From Victivallales bacterium (GTDB lineage: Bacteria > Verrucomicrobiota > Lentisphaeria > Oligosphaerales > Oligosphaeraceae): a DNA stretch of 64,000 bases. The notes under the pieces were generated by a model that made no database searches, was not told the origin of the DNA, and saw only the letters and a list, made by a program, of their open reading frames with translations. Where the stretch lies: contig JAFZWH010000065.1 of assembly GCA_017617415.1 (NCBI GenBank), forward strand, positions 1-64,000. Reading direction: 5' to 3'. The translations under genes and the position numbers were made by a program. Positions 25,929-33,842 of the stretch are shown piece after piece. Position 1 is the first letter of the stretch; the number at the start of each line of letters is the position of its first letter.

Positions 25929-27149
25929 ATGACCACGCAAGCTCAAATCCGCAGCACCTTCGCCAATGGCGAGGGCATCTTCCGGCTCGCCCCGAACTGG
26001 GTTCCACGCGCCTTCTGCATCCCCGGCCGCCGAATCAAACTCCATCCAGATGACTACTATGCGCTCGGTTCCGCCCGCGGCGGCATTGACGAACGCTGGT
26101 TAGGCTGCACCACGCCTGCCGACAACGGCCCCCTCACCGCCAAGAACGAAGGCATCAGCCATCTCGTCGCGGACGACGGCACGCTTATTCCGCTTACCGA
26201 GGCCGTGCAGGAACTCGGTGCCGAACTGCTGGGCGAGCGTATTTGGAATGAATTCCATTGCTGGCCCGTCTATTCCAAGTTCTTCGACAACCTCGGTCCC
26301 CTGCCACACCACATCCACCACCGCGACCAGCACGCCAAGCTCGTCGGTCAGCGTGGTAAGCCCGAATGCTACTACTTCCCGCCGCAGCTCAACAACCACG
26401 GTGGACACTTCCCCTTCACCTTCTTCGGATTGGAACCTGGAACCACCAAAGAACAGGTCAAAGAGTGCCTTATCAACTTCACCAAAGGTGACAACAAGCT
26501 CACGAATCTCTCCAAGGCATATCGTCTCGAAGCCGGAACTGGCTGGGACGTCCCGCCGGGAGTCCTCCATGCGCCCGGCAGCCTCTGCACCTACGAGCCG
26601 CAGTTCGCCAGTGACGTCTATGCGATGTATCAAAGCCTCGTGGACGACCAGCTTATCTCCGAAGAACTCCTCTGGAAGGACTGCCCCAAGGAGAAGCGCG
26701 GTGACTTCGACTACCTCGTGGAGGTCATTGACTGGGAGCTGAACGTGGATCCCGACTTCGCAAAGCATCGCTTCATGCGACCCGTCTTCGCCGGCGATGA
26801 GGCAACGATGCGCGCAGCCGGCTACCTCGACCGCTGGGTCTGCTACAAATCCAGTTCCGTCTCTGCGAAGGAACTCACCATCCTCCCCGGCGCCAAAGTC
26901 ACCATCCAGGACGCCGCGGCCTACGGCCTCATCATGATGCAGGGCTTTGGACGCCTCAACGGCCGTCCCCTCGAAACCCCGGCGCTCATCCGCTACGGAC
27001 AGCTCACCAACGACGAATACTTCGTCTCCGAGGCAGCAGCGAAGAAAGGTGTCGTCATCGAGAACCTCTCCTCCACCGACCCGATTGTGATGCTCAAGCA
27101 CTTCGGTCCTGCCAACCCCGACTGGACCGCGCAGTTCGCCGCAAAATAA
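25929..27149 (+). CDS. Cupin-fold protein, possibly phosphomannose-isomerase-like
   Basis: This 406-residue cytoplasmic protein has metal-binding cupin features. PLPHHIHHRDQHAKL (about residues 119-133) provides several His ligands, and GWDVPPGVLHAPGSL (about 205-219) looks like the second cupin motif. FGLEPGTTKEQVKECLINF followed by the VPPG-LHAPG segment resembles class I mannose-6-phosphate isomerases, where a similar order is found. A second beta-rich region (about 275-400) may be a further degenerate cupin. An isomerase acting on a sugar or sugar phosphate is a reasonable guess, no more. It is monocistronic and convergent with the next gene. Confidence 0.75.
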   Translation: MTTQAQIRSTFANGEGIFRLAPNWVPRAFCIPGRRIKLHPDDYYALGSARGGIDERWLGCTTPADNGPLTAKNEGISHLVADDGTLIPLTEAVQELGAELLGERIWNEFHCWPVYSKFFDNLGPLPHHIHHRDQHAKLVGQRGKPECYYFPPQLNNHGGHFPFTFFGLEPGTTKEQVKECLINFTKGDNKLTNLSKAYRLEAGTGWDVPPGVLHAPGSLCTYEPQFASDVYAMYQSLVDDQLISEELLWKDCPKEKRGDFDYLVEVIDWELNVDPDFAKHRFMRPVFAGDEATMRAAGYLDRWVCYKSSSVSAKELTILPGAKVTIQDAAAYGLIMMQGFGRLNGRPLETPALIRYGQLTNDEYFVSEAAAKKGVVIENLSSTDPIVMLKHFGPANPDWTAQFAAK

Positions 27150-27174
27150 CAGGGTTCCCAGTGATATCCAAGCC

Positions 27175-27207
27175 GCGTCCCGCGCTCAATTCAATGGCGC
27201 GGGACGC
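27175..27207. terminator. Perfect 11-bp-stem hairpin between convergent genes
   Basis: GCGTCCCGCGC (27175-27185) and GCGCGGGACGC (27197-27207) are exact inverted repeats with an 11-nt loop. The hairpin lies 26 bp after the cupin stop and between convergent genes, where it could serve as a bidirectional terminator, but no long T run follows on either strand. Confidence 0.5.
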
Positions 27208-27350
27208 GCACCTGCCAAGTCGTTAATCCTCGTAGGACCGACCTCAGATGGCAGGAAGAAAACTACCTCGCAGGGAAAAGAATTTCTGGCTTTGCAACGC
27301 CCGACCCGCAGGTGAAATCCCCAAGATAACTAAACCAGACAGGGATATCT

Positions 27351-28016
27351 TCACCTCACCTGAAAGTCGTAGAAGCAGTTGACTCCCTCGCAGGCGGTAA
27401 TGCCGGCACGATAGGTTTTGGGAAGCGTGGGGAGCATGCAGCCGAAGGTCTGGCCGTCGCAGGAGACGGTCAATAGCGGGACTTTGGCGGTGAAAACAAC
27501 CTTGACCTCCAGTCGATATTTCTCCTGAGGGGCAAAGGGATGCTTGAGCCACGCCGCCAGCCGCCAGTAGGGCTTGCCGTCCCGAAACTCGTGGTGCCAG
27601 ACATTGATACCATCGGCATAAAGCACAATCTCCCAGTGCTCGCGATATTCCGCCATGTCGCCACAGGAGGGATTGGTCGTCAATTCCCCTGCCAGCACAA
27701 TGCTCGGCGCATAGCGCTCCGCAAAGGACATCGTGGCCGAGACGACCGCATCGCCCTCCAATGGTTCTTTCCGCACCATGCTCACATATGCCTCATGGCA
27801 ACTGACCAGCTGGTCGGCAGAAAGACCTACGGGAATGCGGTTTTCGATGTGGTCGGCGGTCTGTATCCATGCGCCCAATTCATCCCACCTCGGAGTCTTG
27901 ACTTGCAACCACTCCTCGCGCTTCCAGCCATCTGGCGTGAAGACACCAGTGTACTCCGTTGCGGAAAGCGTCAATAAAATTAATGATAATAGATTTATTA
28001 CAATTATTTTATTCAT
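27351..28016 (-). CDS. Secreted beta-rich protein, unknown function
   Basis: This 221-residue exported protein starts at MNKIIVINLLSLILLTLSAT, a clear signal peptide, right after the stop of the M28 peptidase gene. The longer in-frame upstream extension is the shadow of that gene. The mature part is rich in Trp and Tyr with likely beta strands (HWEIVLYADGINVWHHEF, YRLEVKVVFTAKVPLLTVSC, CMLPTLPKTYRAGITAC). The layout resembles concanavalin-like carbohydrate-binding sandwiches, although no signature is decisive. Co-transcription with the M28 peptidase suggests a joint role in handling extracellular material. Confidence 0.7.
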   Translation of the reverse strand: MNKIIVINLLSLILLTLSATEYTGVFTPDGWKREEWLQVKTPRWDELGAWIQTADHIENRIPVGLSADQLVSCHEAYVSMVRKEPLEGDAVVSATMSFAERYAPSIVLAGELTTNPSCGDMAEYREHWEIVLYADGINVWHHEFRDGKPYWRLAAWLKHPFAPQEKYRLEVKVVFTAKVPLLTVSCDGQTFGCMLPTLPKTYRAGITACEGVNCFYDFQVR

Positions 28017-28017
28017 A

Positions 28018-28944
28018 TTATAATCCACCCTGTTCATCCAACTCCAGTATGGCTGCCAGGACAACTTGCGCGGAAGCGCGGAGATTCTCCAGGTCCACGC
28101 GTTCCGGGATGTCTCCCCGCAGGTGGTACTGCGAGTCCGCATAAGGGAAAGAACCCTGGTTGACCACGGCACATCGGAACCCCGCATTGATATAACTCCC
28201 CTCGTCATCGGAGATGCCGCCGCTGGCGCCGACGAATGCCTCGATCGGGATTTGGTATTTGGCAACCAGCGAGACGACCAATTCGGCCAGGGGTTTTCCT
28301 TCCGGAGTGGAATAGACGCTCCACAGCGTCTTGCGCCCGGCGTCCTGGTCGGCGTCGCTCTTGCCACAGAAAGAATCGCTGTTAAGGACGGCGATGATGT
28401 CGTCGCCGCGGTTTTTGGCCTCCTGCGCCATCGCCATGGAATGCCAAGGAAAATGCTCCTCGTTGCAGAAGAGGAAGCGAATCGTGCGACGATGCGGAAT
28501 GGCAGCCAATATGCGAATGAGTTCGAGATTCACCACGGTGCCGGTCGCATTGTCCTGTGCGCCCGCGCTGTTAATCCAACTCTGAGAGTCCTTGTGGGCG
28601 ATCAGCTGGATGATTTCATCTGGATAGTCTGTGCCAGGGAGGGTGACCTCAATGCTACGAGCCTCGTAGCTGGGATCGGTCGTATAAGGAAACGAATACC
28701 ACCGGTGGATGTTCTTCTTCTCGTTGCACCGATAGGGACGAACGCGGTTCGGAATCCCCCGCGGGGAGGTCCCGATGGCACAAAGGCGTTCCAGCAGAAA
28801 GTCGTCCGTCTCGTCCAGCGAGTTCTTGGTATGCCAAGGAGCCGTGTAGCTGACCGTTCGGAAACTGAAGGGGTCGCGGCAGAGATAGAAGAGGTCATGT
28901 CGGAGATTCTCCAGGCTGACCATTTGAAGCATGTCGGCAATCAT
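28018..28944 (-). CDS. M28-family zinc peptidase
   Basis: This 308-residue protein looks like an M28 aminopeptidase-type enzyme. A metal-binding Asp is in INSAGAQDNATGTV (about 130), catalytic and bridging Glu residues in FLFCNEEHFPWHS (about 163-175), a further Asp in VLNSDSFCG, and the last His in DSQYHLRGD. There is no evident signal peptide, so it may be cytoplasmic or exported atypically. The ATG at 28944 is preferred over an upstream TTG. It lies 18 bp after rsmD and directly before the secreted protein gene. Related M28 proteins include glutaminyl cyclases, so the exact reaction is unsure. Confidence 0.83.
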   Translation of the reverse strand: MIADMLQMVSLENLRHDLFYLCRDPFSFRTVSYTAPWHTKNSLDETDDFLLERLCAIGTSPRGIPNRVRPYRCNEKKNIHRWYSFPYTTDPSYEARSIEVTLPGTDYPDEIIQLIAHKDSQSWINSAGAQDNATGTVVNLELIRILAAIPHRRTIRFLFCNEEHFPWHSMAMAQEAKNRGDDIIAVLNSDSFCGKSDADQDAGRKTLWSVYSTPEGKPLAELVVSLVAKYQIPIEAFVGASGGISDDEGSYINAGFRCAVVNQGSFPYADSQYHLRGDIPERVDLENLRASAQVVLAAILELDEQGGL

Positions 28945-28962
28945 CGTTATCGGCAATTCAAG

Positions 28963-29586
28963 TCAAACAAACTCTTCGCTGTCATCCTCTTTTGTAGAAA
29001 GAGCGAATTTTGCGTAAGAGACGGAGCGGATGCCAAAGGAGCGCTTGCGAAGGAGCCGCCAGGAAGAGCGAGGACTCCAGGGGAGGTCCAACACATCAGT
29101 GGCATGCTCCAAAGCCAAGATGGTTCGTTCATCCCAAAATTGCGCCAGACGCTCATCCAGCAGGAGTTCTCGTCCGCCGTATTCACCAACCGCAGGATGA
29201 TACGGCGGGTCCGCCAAGACAAATGTAAATTTAGCTGGAGAGAGCACTTCGGGCAACCGTGCGACATCCGCAACCAGCACCGTCGCCTCGCCGGGCACAC
29301 GCCCACGCGCCGTGATTGCCCGGCGCACCGCCACGAGATTCTCCCGGATGGTTTCTGAATGGCGGACATCACGCTCCACCATCACCACTCGGGACGCCCC
29401 GCGGGAAAGCGCCTCCAGCCCCAGCGCACCAGTGCCGGAGAAGAGATCCAGCACCTCCGCATTCGTAAAATCGCCCAAGGTCGAAAAAAGCGACTCCTTG
29501 ACGCGGTCCTCGGTCGGACGGATTTCCTCGCCGCCCGACGGCACCATCAGCCGGATTCCCCGTGCATCGCCAGAAATAATGCGCAT
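28963..29586 (-). CDS. rsmD: 16S rRNA (guanine(966)-N(2))-methyltransferase
   Basis: RsmD methylates G966 of 16S rRNA during 30S assembly. The 207-residue protein starts at MRIISGDARGIRLMVPSG, the standard RsmD beginning, and follows with IRPTEDRVKESLFSTLG, the AdoMet-binding loop VLDLFSGTGALGLEALSRGA and the catalytic motif FVLADPPYHP. The longer in-frame upstream extension is not typical of the family and overlaps the zinc-ribbon gene. It heads a minus-strand run into the M28 peptidase gene. Confidence 0.93.
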   Translation of the reverse strand: MRIISGDARGIRLMVPSGGEEIRPTEDRVKESLFSTLGDFTNAEVLDLFSGTGALGLEALSRGASRVVMVERDVRHSETIRENLVAVRRAITARGRVPGEATVLVADVARLPEVLSPAKFTFVLADPPYHPAVGEYGGRELLLDERLAQFWDERTILALEHATDVLDLPWSPRSSWRLLRKRSFGIRSVSYAKFALSTKEDDSEEFV

Positions 29587-29621
29587 ATTGTGGAAACTCC
29601 TTTTATATCTATCAGCTCTGG

Positions 29622-29900
29622 CTACTGTTTCAGATTCCTTGCACGTTGTCTGACGGTTTCGCGCACGCCAGTATAAGGCATTCGAAAATTGGCCGCCCGA
29701 GCGCCACAGAGCGGACAATGACGATTCGTCTGCTGACGTTCCAGCAAAAAGACATGCTCGCACTTCGGACAACGCAAAAGCCGTGACTTCGAGAGATCCC
29801 ACTGGTGATTGCCATACCAGAGCATATCCCACACGAGCACGCCAAAGCCAAACCCCAACAGGAGAATGGTACAGCACACCAGGCTACCTATTAACAACAT
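29622..29900 (-). CDS. Small membrane protein with a zinc ribbon
   Basis: This 92-residue protein has one hydrophobic segment (residues 2-27) followed by a Cys4 zinc ribbon: RCPKCEHVF (about 43-46) and HCPLCGARA (about 60-64). A basic tail ends RQRARNLKQ. The ribbon should face the cytoplasm. I cannot assign a function. It lies between rsmD and the tonB-like gene on the same strand, with an AT-rich leader. Confidence 0.75.
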   Translation of the reverse strand: MLLIGSLVCCTILLLGFGFGVLVWDMLWYGNHQWDLSKSRLLRCPKCEHVFLLERQQTNRHCPLCGARAANFRMPYTGVRETVRQRARNLKQ

Positions 29901-29932
29901 AACGAATTTATAACAAATGAGTTAAATTAAAT

Positions 29933-30922
29933 TTACCAGCAGCTCCAGTCCACTTGAACGGGATAATTGCCAGGCACTGCAGTAGTCATGGCGGCCCCAT
30001 GCTGACTCATCAGTCGTCGCAAGGCGCTGATGGCGGCTTGATCCAACACCGCGTCACCGCAACTACGCCGAAGCACCACACGGTTTACCGCAATTCGCGG
30101 CTCATCCTGTGTCATCCCCTGCAACGTCACCTGTGGAAGGGTGACTGCCGGCAAGACTTGAAGTTCGAGCAGCGTCCGTCCCCCGCTATTTTGGAAGACC
30201 TTGGCAAGTTTCGAGCGAGTTTCTGGACTTTTCCAATAGGCCAGTTCCTCGGATGTCAAGGCAGGTTCCTCGGCGGGGACAACCACCATTCCGTCTGCCA
30301 GCCGCCACACCGGGCGTTGTGCGCCGTCCCTCACCTGAAGGTGCGCTCCAACTTGCATCGTGGAAGGCACTTGCTGCCAAAACTGATGAATCTGCTCATT
30401 GACGATGCTCCGAGGGAATTGTGGTGCTATCCGCCTGAACAATTCGTCATATTGCGGCTGGCCAGCGGCCTTGGCAGATTGATACACGGGAAACGCGGCC
30501 GCAGCATAATGTGGCTCGAATTGGAGGAATTTCGAGAAGCCCGCATGGGTGTCAGGCAACAGGAACTGCCGGGGATCCTTAAAACGCAACCACTCATAGA
30601 GTGAAGACTTCGTATCCGAAGCCTCATCATATTCCGGCAACGAATAGATTTGCGACTCCGCAAATTCCAAGGAGACAGCGGATTGCGCATTGTTATTGCG
30701 ATAGAAAAAGGGAAGCAATAACAATACGCACAAAATTGGCAGAACAACAATCACCACCGCCGTTTTCAGCATCCGCCGCAGAACCTCGCCACGCCCGACA
30801 ACCATCTGCGGATCGGCTAAAAGCGGCTGCCATTGGGAAGCCTCAACGGCCATCGCCGGAACGCCGTCGCCATCTGAGGCGACAGGACTAGTCGGTGGTA
30901 TTGTCGATTTTCGGCGTGACAT
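29933..30922 (-). CDS. TonB-like energy transducer, C-terminal partner of ExbB/ExbD (tentative)
   Basis: The likely start MSRRKSTIPP overlaps the exbD end by 35 bp and gives 329 residues; MAVEASQWQP at 30853 is an alternative without overlap. A basic cytoplasmic N-terminus is followed by one membrane helix (VIVVLPILCVLLLLPFFY) and a long periplasmic part. The tail DQAAISALRRLMSQHG ... YPVQVDWSCW resembles the end domain of TonB proteins (an Ala-rich helix, then a strand). The Pro-rich spacer of classical TonB is weak. Its position right behind exbB and exbD supports a TonB or TolA-like role, stated as inference. Confidence 0.6.
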   Translation of the reverse strand: MSRRKSTIPPTSPVASDGDGVPAMAVEASQWQPLLADPQMVVGRGEVLRRMLKTAVVIVVLPILCVLLLLPFFYRNNNAQSAVSLEFAESQIYSLPEYDEASDTKSSLYEWLRFKDPRQFLLPDTHAGFSKFLQFEPHYAAAAFPVYQSAKAAGQPQYDELFRRIAPQFPRSIVNEQIHQFWQQVPSTMQVGAHLQVRDGAQRPVWRLADGMVVVPAEEPALTSEELAYWKSPETRSKLAKVFQNSGGRTLLELQVLPAVTLPQVTLQGMTQDEPRIAVNRVVLRRSCGDAVLDQAAISALRRLMSQHGAAMTTAVPGNYPVQVDWSCW

Positions 30923-31418
30923 TGACGGCGGGGCCCTCTGGCTGAGGCTGGGTGGCAAGATAGATGTCCAGACCAAGCTCACGGGCGCTCTGAGCCAGCT
31001 CCAGCCAGGTCTGCAAGGAGATGTTGCGGTCCGCACACACGACAATCAAATCCCGATGACGGCTTCCCATGACCTCCGCTTCCTCCTCCCCTGACGAATG
31101 ACCGCCGACATGGCTGCTCAATTCCTGGCGGAAGCTATTCCAATTGCTTGACTGGGAGGCGTCTGCCTGAGTTACAGTGAAACGCTTGCCATTGAAAAAG
31201 AACTCCGAATCCCCTGTGACGGTGACGATAAGCTTCTTGGCATGCGTGTGGTTGGTCACCTGGTCCATCTGCGGCAAATTCACCGTCGTCCCCGGCATCG
31301 ACACCTGGGTACTGCTGATGTAGAAAATCAGCAGCAAAACCAGAATCACCGACATCAGCCCCACTACGGCAGGGAAGTTGTTCGGCTCGTAGTTGATTTG
31401 GTTACGCCAGACAAACAC
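30888..31418 (-). CDS. exbD: ExbD/TolR-family biopolymer transport protein
   Basis: This 176-residue protein has a short cytoplasmic N-terminus (MFVWRNQINYEPNNFPAVVG), one membrane helix (LMSVILVLLLIFYISS) and a periplasmic domain with strands such as KKLIVTVTGDSEFFFNGKRF and DLIVVCADRNISLQTWLELA, the standard ExbD/TolR layout. A charged insertion (SSGEEEAEVMGSRH) enlarges the periplasmic domain. The conserved Asp usually found at the start of the ExbD helix is not obvious here. It works with ExbB (36 bp upstream) as a proton-driven motor energising outer-membrane transport or envelope constriction. Confidence 0.88.
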   Translation of the reverse strand: MFVWRNQINYEPNNFPAVVGLMSVILVLLLIFYISSTQVSMPGTTVNLPQMDQVTNHTHAKKLIVTVTGDSEFFFNGKRFTVTQADASQSSNWNSFRQELSSHVGGHSSGEEEAEVMGSRHRDLIVVCADRNISLQTWLELAQSARELGLDIYLATQPQPEGPAVNVTPKIDNTTD

Positions 31419-31454
31419 GGAGGGAATAAAGGAAGAAGAATGTGCCGGCGATGT

Positions 31455-32099
31455 TTACGCATTGCCCGGCGGCGGGTTATGCGTCAGGAAGAAGGTGATT
31501 TCGGCGGCACCCTTGCTCATTTCGTGGAGCTGACGATCCAGCATGCAGGAGAGGACGCCATGGAAGAGTTGGCAGACCAGCGACACCAGCAGCCCGAAGG
31601 CGGTGCATACCAGGTAAGACGATACACTCAGGCTGAGTTCCTTCGCGCCGGCGAACTCATTGCCGGAGATGGTCAGGAAGGCATTCACGAGTCCAAACAC
31701 CGTCCCCAACAACCCCAGCACCGATGAGCAATTTGCCAGCATTGCCAGCAAACGCAGTCCGAACTGAAGTCGCTGTTGCAGGATTTGCGCCATCTCCTCG
31801 ATGGCATAGCGGATGCCCGCCTCGCCATCCTGCCAGTGCTCAATGGCAGTACGGAAAATCTCCCCAACTGGACCGGAGCGCGCATCGCAGTTGGTAATCG
31901 CCTCCTTCACCATATGGTTGCGAAGTTGATTGGTCAAGCCCCGCAACAGCTCCAGGGTATCCACCTGGGCCCGACGATAATAGAGCACACGCTCGATAAA
32001 GATGAACAGCCCTGCCAGCAGAAAAAGCCCCAGCACAATCAGCAACGGCGCACTGCCTGGCGTGAATAGCAGTTTAGACAGGTCCTCAAAATTGGACAT
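31455..32099 (-). CDS. exbB: ExbB/TolQ/MotA-family proton channel protein
   Basis: This 214-residue inner-membrane protein has three helices: residues 16-35 (PLLIVLGLFLLAGLFIFIER), about 115-145 (LRLLAMLANCSSVLGLLGTVFGLVNAF) and about 160-185 (LSLSVSSYLVCTAFGLLVSL). Helix two shows the family signature LLGTVFGL, and the conserved cytoplasmic loop is between helices one and two. It forms the channel of an ExbB/ExbD motor with the next gene. The operon order exbB-exbD-tonB-like is standard. Confidence 0.92.
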   Translation of the reverse strand: MSNFEDLSKLLFTPGSAPLLIVLGLFLLAGLFIFIERVLYYRRAQVDTLELLRGLTNQLRNHMVKEAITNCDARSGPVGEIFRTAIEHWQDGEAGIRYAIEEMAQILQQRLQFGLRLLAMLANCSSVLGLLGTVFGLVNAFLTISGNEFAGAKELSLSVSSYLVCTAFGLLVSLVCQLFHGVLSCMLDRQLHEMSKGAAEITFFLTHNPPPGNA

Positions 32100-32123
32100 C
32101 TCGGACTCCAGTGGACAATGACG

Positions 32124-33788
32124 TCACTTGACTTTCGGTGCCTCGATCTCTTCGGCCCGCGGGATGAACCGATCCACGGGAACCTCCTCAAAGCGAGACA
32201 GGTTGTCCGCCAGTTTGGTGGTCATCTCGTTGGCGCGCAACATCCGCTCCACGGTGCCAAGCATCACTCGGCGCATCTCGTTGAAAGGCGGCATGCCACG
32301 GCGCAGCGCGGTATCGCCGATGAATTTCAAGTAATGGTCGTAGAGCTGTTTGGCGGTAAGCGTGAGCGCCTCATAGGACTTGTATTCGTCGGACTCCTCA
32401 TCCGTGGCGTAAGCCAGGTAATTGTAGGCCTGCAGGAGATAGCTCTGGATGCCCGCCTGTGCCTGCTGCTGGCTTGCCTCTCGCATGTCCTCGGCCAGTT
32501 CCTTGGTCACAAACTCCTCCAACTCCGCTTCCGGTGGGAAACGGATGGGATTGAATTCCTTGGCCCACTTGAACCAACGCGCGGCTTTCTTCTTATAACC
32601 GAAAATATAGAGGCGCACAACCGCGTCCACCAAAAAATTGGTATACGGACCGATGTTCTTATTGTCGGGATAATCCCGCAGTACTTGCCGATAATAGGCG
32701 TCCGCCGCATCGGCGACCGAGAAGTTCGGGGTCATCTGGAGGGTGCGGATATCGCCTTTCAGATAGAGCAATTTGCCAGTCTGGAAGGCCGCGTTGAGGG
32801 ACTGGAAGATCATGCGGTCGCAGGAAAGCCGCTTGAAGATCTGCGACTCCTCGAAGTACTCGCGACGGCCACGCTCCGCCCAGTAGATGGCATGGGCCTC
32901 CGGCAACCGCCAGTCCAAGTCGCCATACTTGTCATTGCACTCCATCATGATGACTGGATCCAGGCGGTATTTGTAGAGCATCCAGCGGTGGCGCATGCAC
33001 AGTTCGACCGTCTCGGTAATGCCCAGCTCGTCAAATGCCTCGCGCAGATTCACGCCATTGTAGTCTTCGGGAATCACAGCCTTCTCGCGGAAAAGCACCT
33101 CGAAGCGATTGAAGTCCAGGTTGTTGGCAGCAAGAATCTGGCGGAAGTCGTCAGCCTTGTCGTCCAGCGTGGCGTAGAGCTTGGTTTCATTGAGCGGGGC
33201 CTTGTCGAGTTTCTCCCACTCGGCGTTGTAGTCGGAGAAGAGACGAATCATCTCCTGGGCGAACTGGGTGCGGTAGTAACGGTTGGCGTCATCCATGTCC
33301 TTGCCCATCTTGTGCTCGTAGATCCAGCCGAGCTGACGATAGAGTTCCGGGTCGCCCGGATTGTACTCCATCGCCTCATCGCGAATCAGCTCGATGCCGC
33401 GTTTGACCCAGCGCCAGCGGTCCTCGAAATTCGTGAAGGTCACCGAGATATTGTAGGCCATGTTCCAGCCAAGGAAGGCATGGGCACCGGTGTAGCGGGG
33501 CTGCAATTTCACAATCCAGTCCGCCAGCTGAACCATCTCGTAGTACTTCCCCTCGTCCTGCTTCTTGTTCACGCGAAGCCACAGGAAGTCTGCCAGCAGT
33601 CCGCGGAAGCCGCCCAACGCCACGCTGGAGAAGGCCACCATCGGCGGAGCATTCTCCAGCGGCTTGGTGTCCGTAAGGTGATATTCCGCGCGGACGGCGT
33701 TCATGCGCCCTTGCAACAACGAAAGTGCGCACAGCAGGACAACCATGACGCCGAGGATAATAAGAATACGTGAGAAATTGCTTTTCAT
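32124..33788 (-). CDS. Large membrane-anchored helical (TPR-like) protein, unknown function
   Basis: This 554-residue protein has an N-terminal signal anchor (residues 8-27, ILIILGVMVVLLCALSLLQG) and a helical, TPR-like external part rich in aromatic and charged residues (LADFLWLRVNKKQDEGKYYEM, YNPGDPELYRQLGWIYEHKMG). Repeats of the form YRQLGWIYE and ADAYYRQVLRDYPDN support a TPR or Sel1-like solenoid. I cannot name a function. It lies between the ABC-2 permease and the exbB operon on the same strand, which suggests an envelope role. Confidence 0.8.
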   Translation of the reverse strand: MKSNFSRILIILGVMVVLLCALSLLQGRMNAVRAEYHLTDTKPLENAPPMVAFSSVALGGFRGLLADFLWLRVNKKQDEGKYYEMVQLADWIVKLQPRYTGAHAFLGWNMAYNISVTFTNFEDRWRWVKRGIELIRDEAMEYNPGDPELYRQLGWIYEHKMGKDMDDANRYYRTQFAQEMIRLFSDYNAEWEKLDKAPLNETKLYATLDDKADDFRQILAANNLDFNRFEVLFREKAVIPEDYNGVNLREAFDELGITETVELCMRHRWMLYKYRLDPVIMMECNDKYGDLDWRLPEAHAIYWAERGRREYFEESQIFKRLSCDRMIFQSLNAAFQTGKLLYLKGDIRTLQMTPNFSVADAADAYYRQVLRDYPDNKNIGPYTNFLVDAVVRLYIFGYKKKAARWFKWAKEFNPIRFPPEAELEEFVTKELAEDMREASQQQAQAGIQSYLLQAYNYLAYATDEESDEYKSYEALTLTAKQLYDHYLKFIGDTALRRGMPPFNEMRRVMLGTVERMLRANEMTTKLADNLSRFEEVPVDRFIPRAEEIEAPKVK

Positions 33789-33842
33789 TGTGGTTCCCGG
33801 ATTAAAGAAATGGGGGAATGGATTCCTTCATGAACAAGGGCG

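Noticed and set aside
32118-33773. Long open frame opposite the TPR-like gene
   Set aside because: It is antisense to a gene with a signal anchor and protein-like sequence; its own translation has no domain and low-complexity composition expected of a GC-rich shadow.
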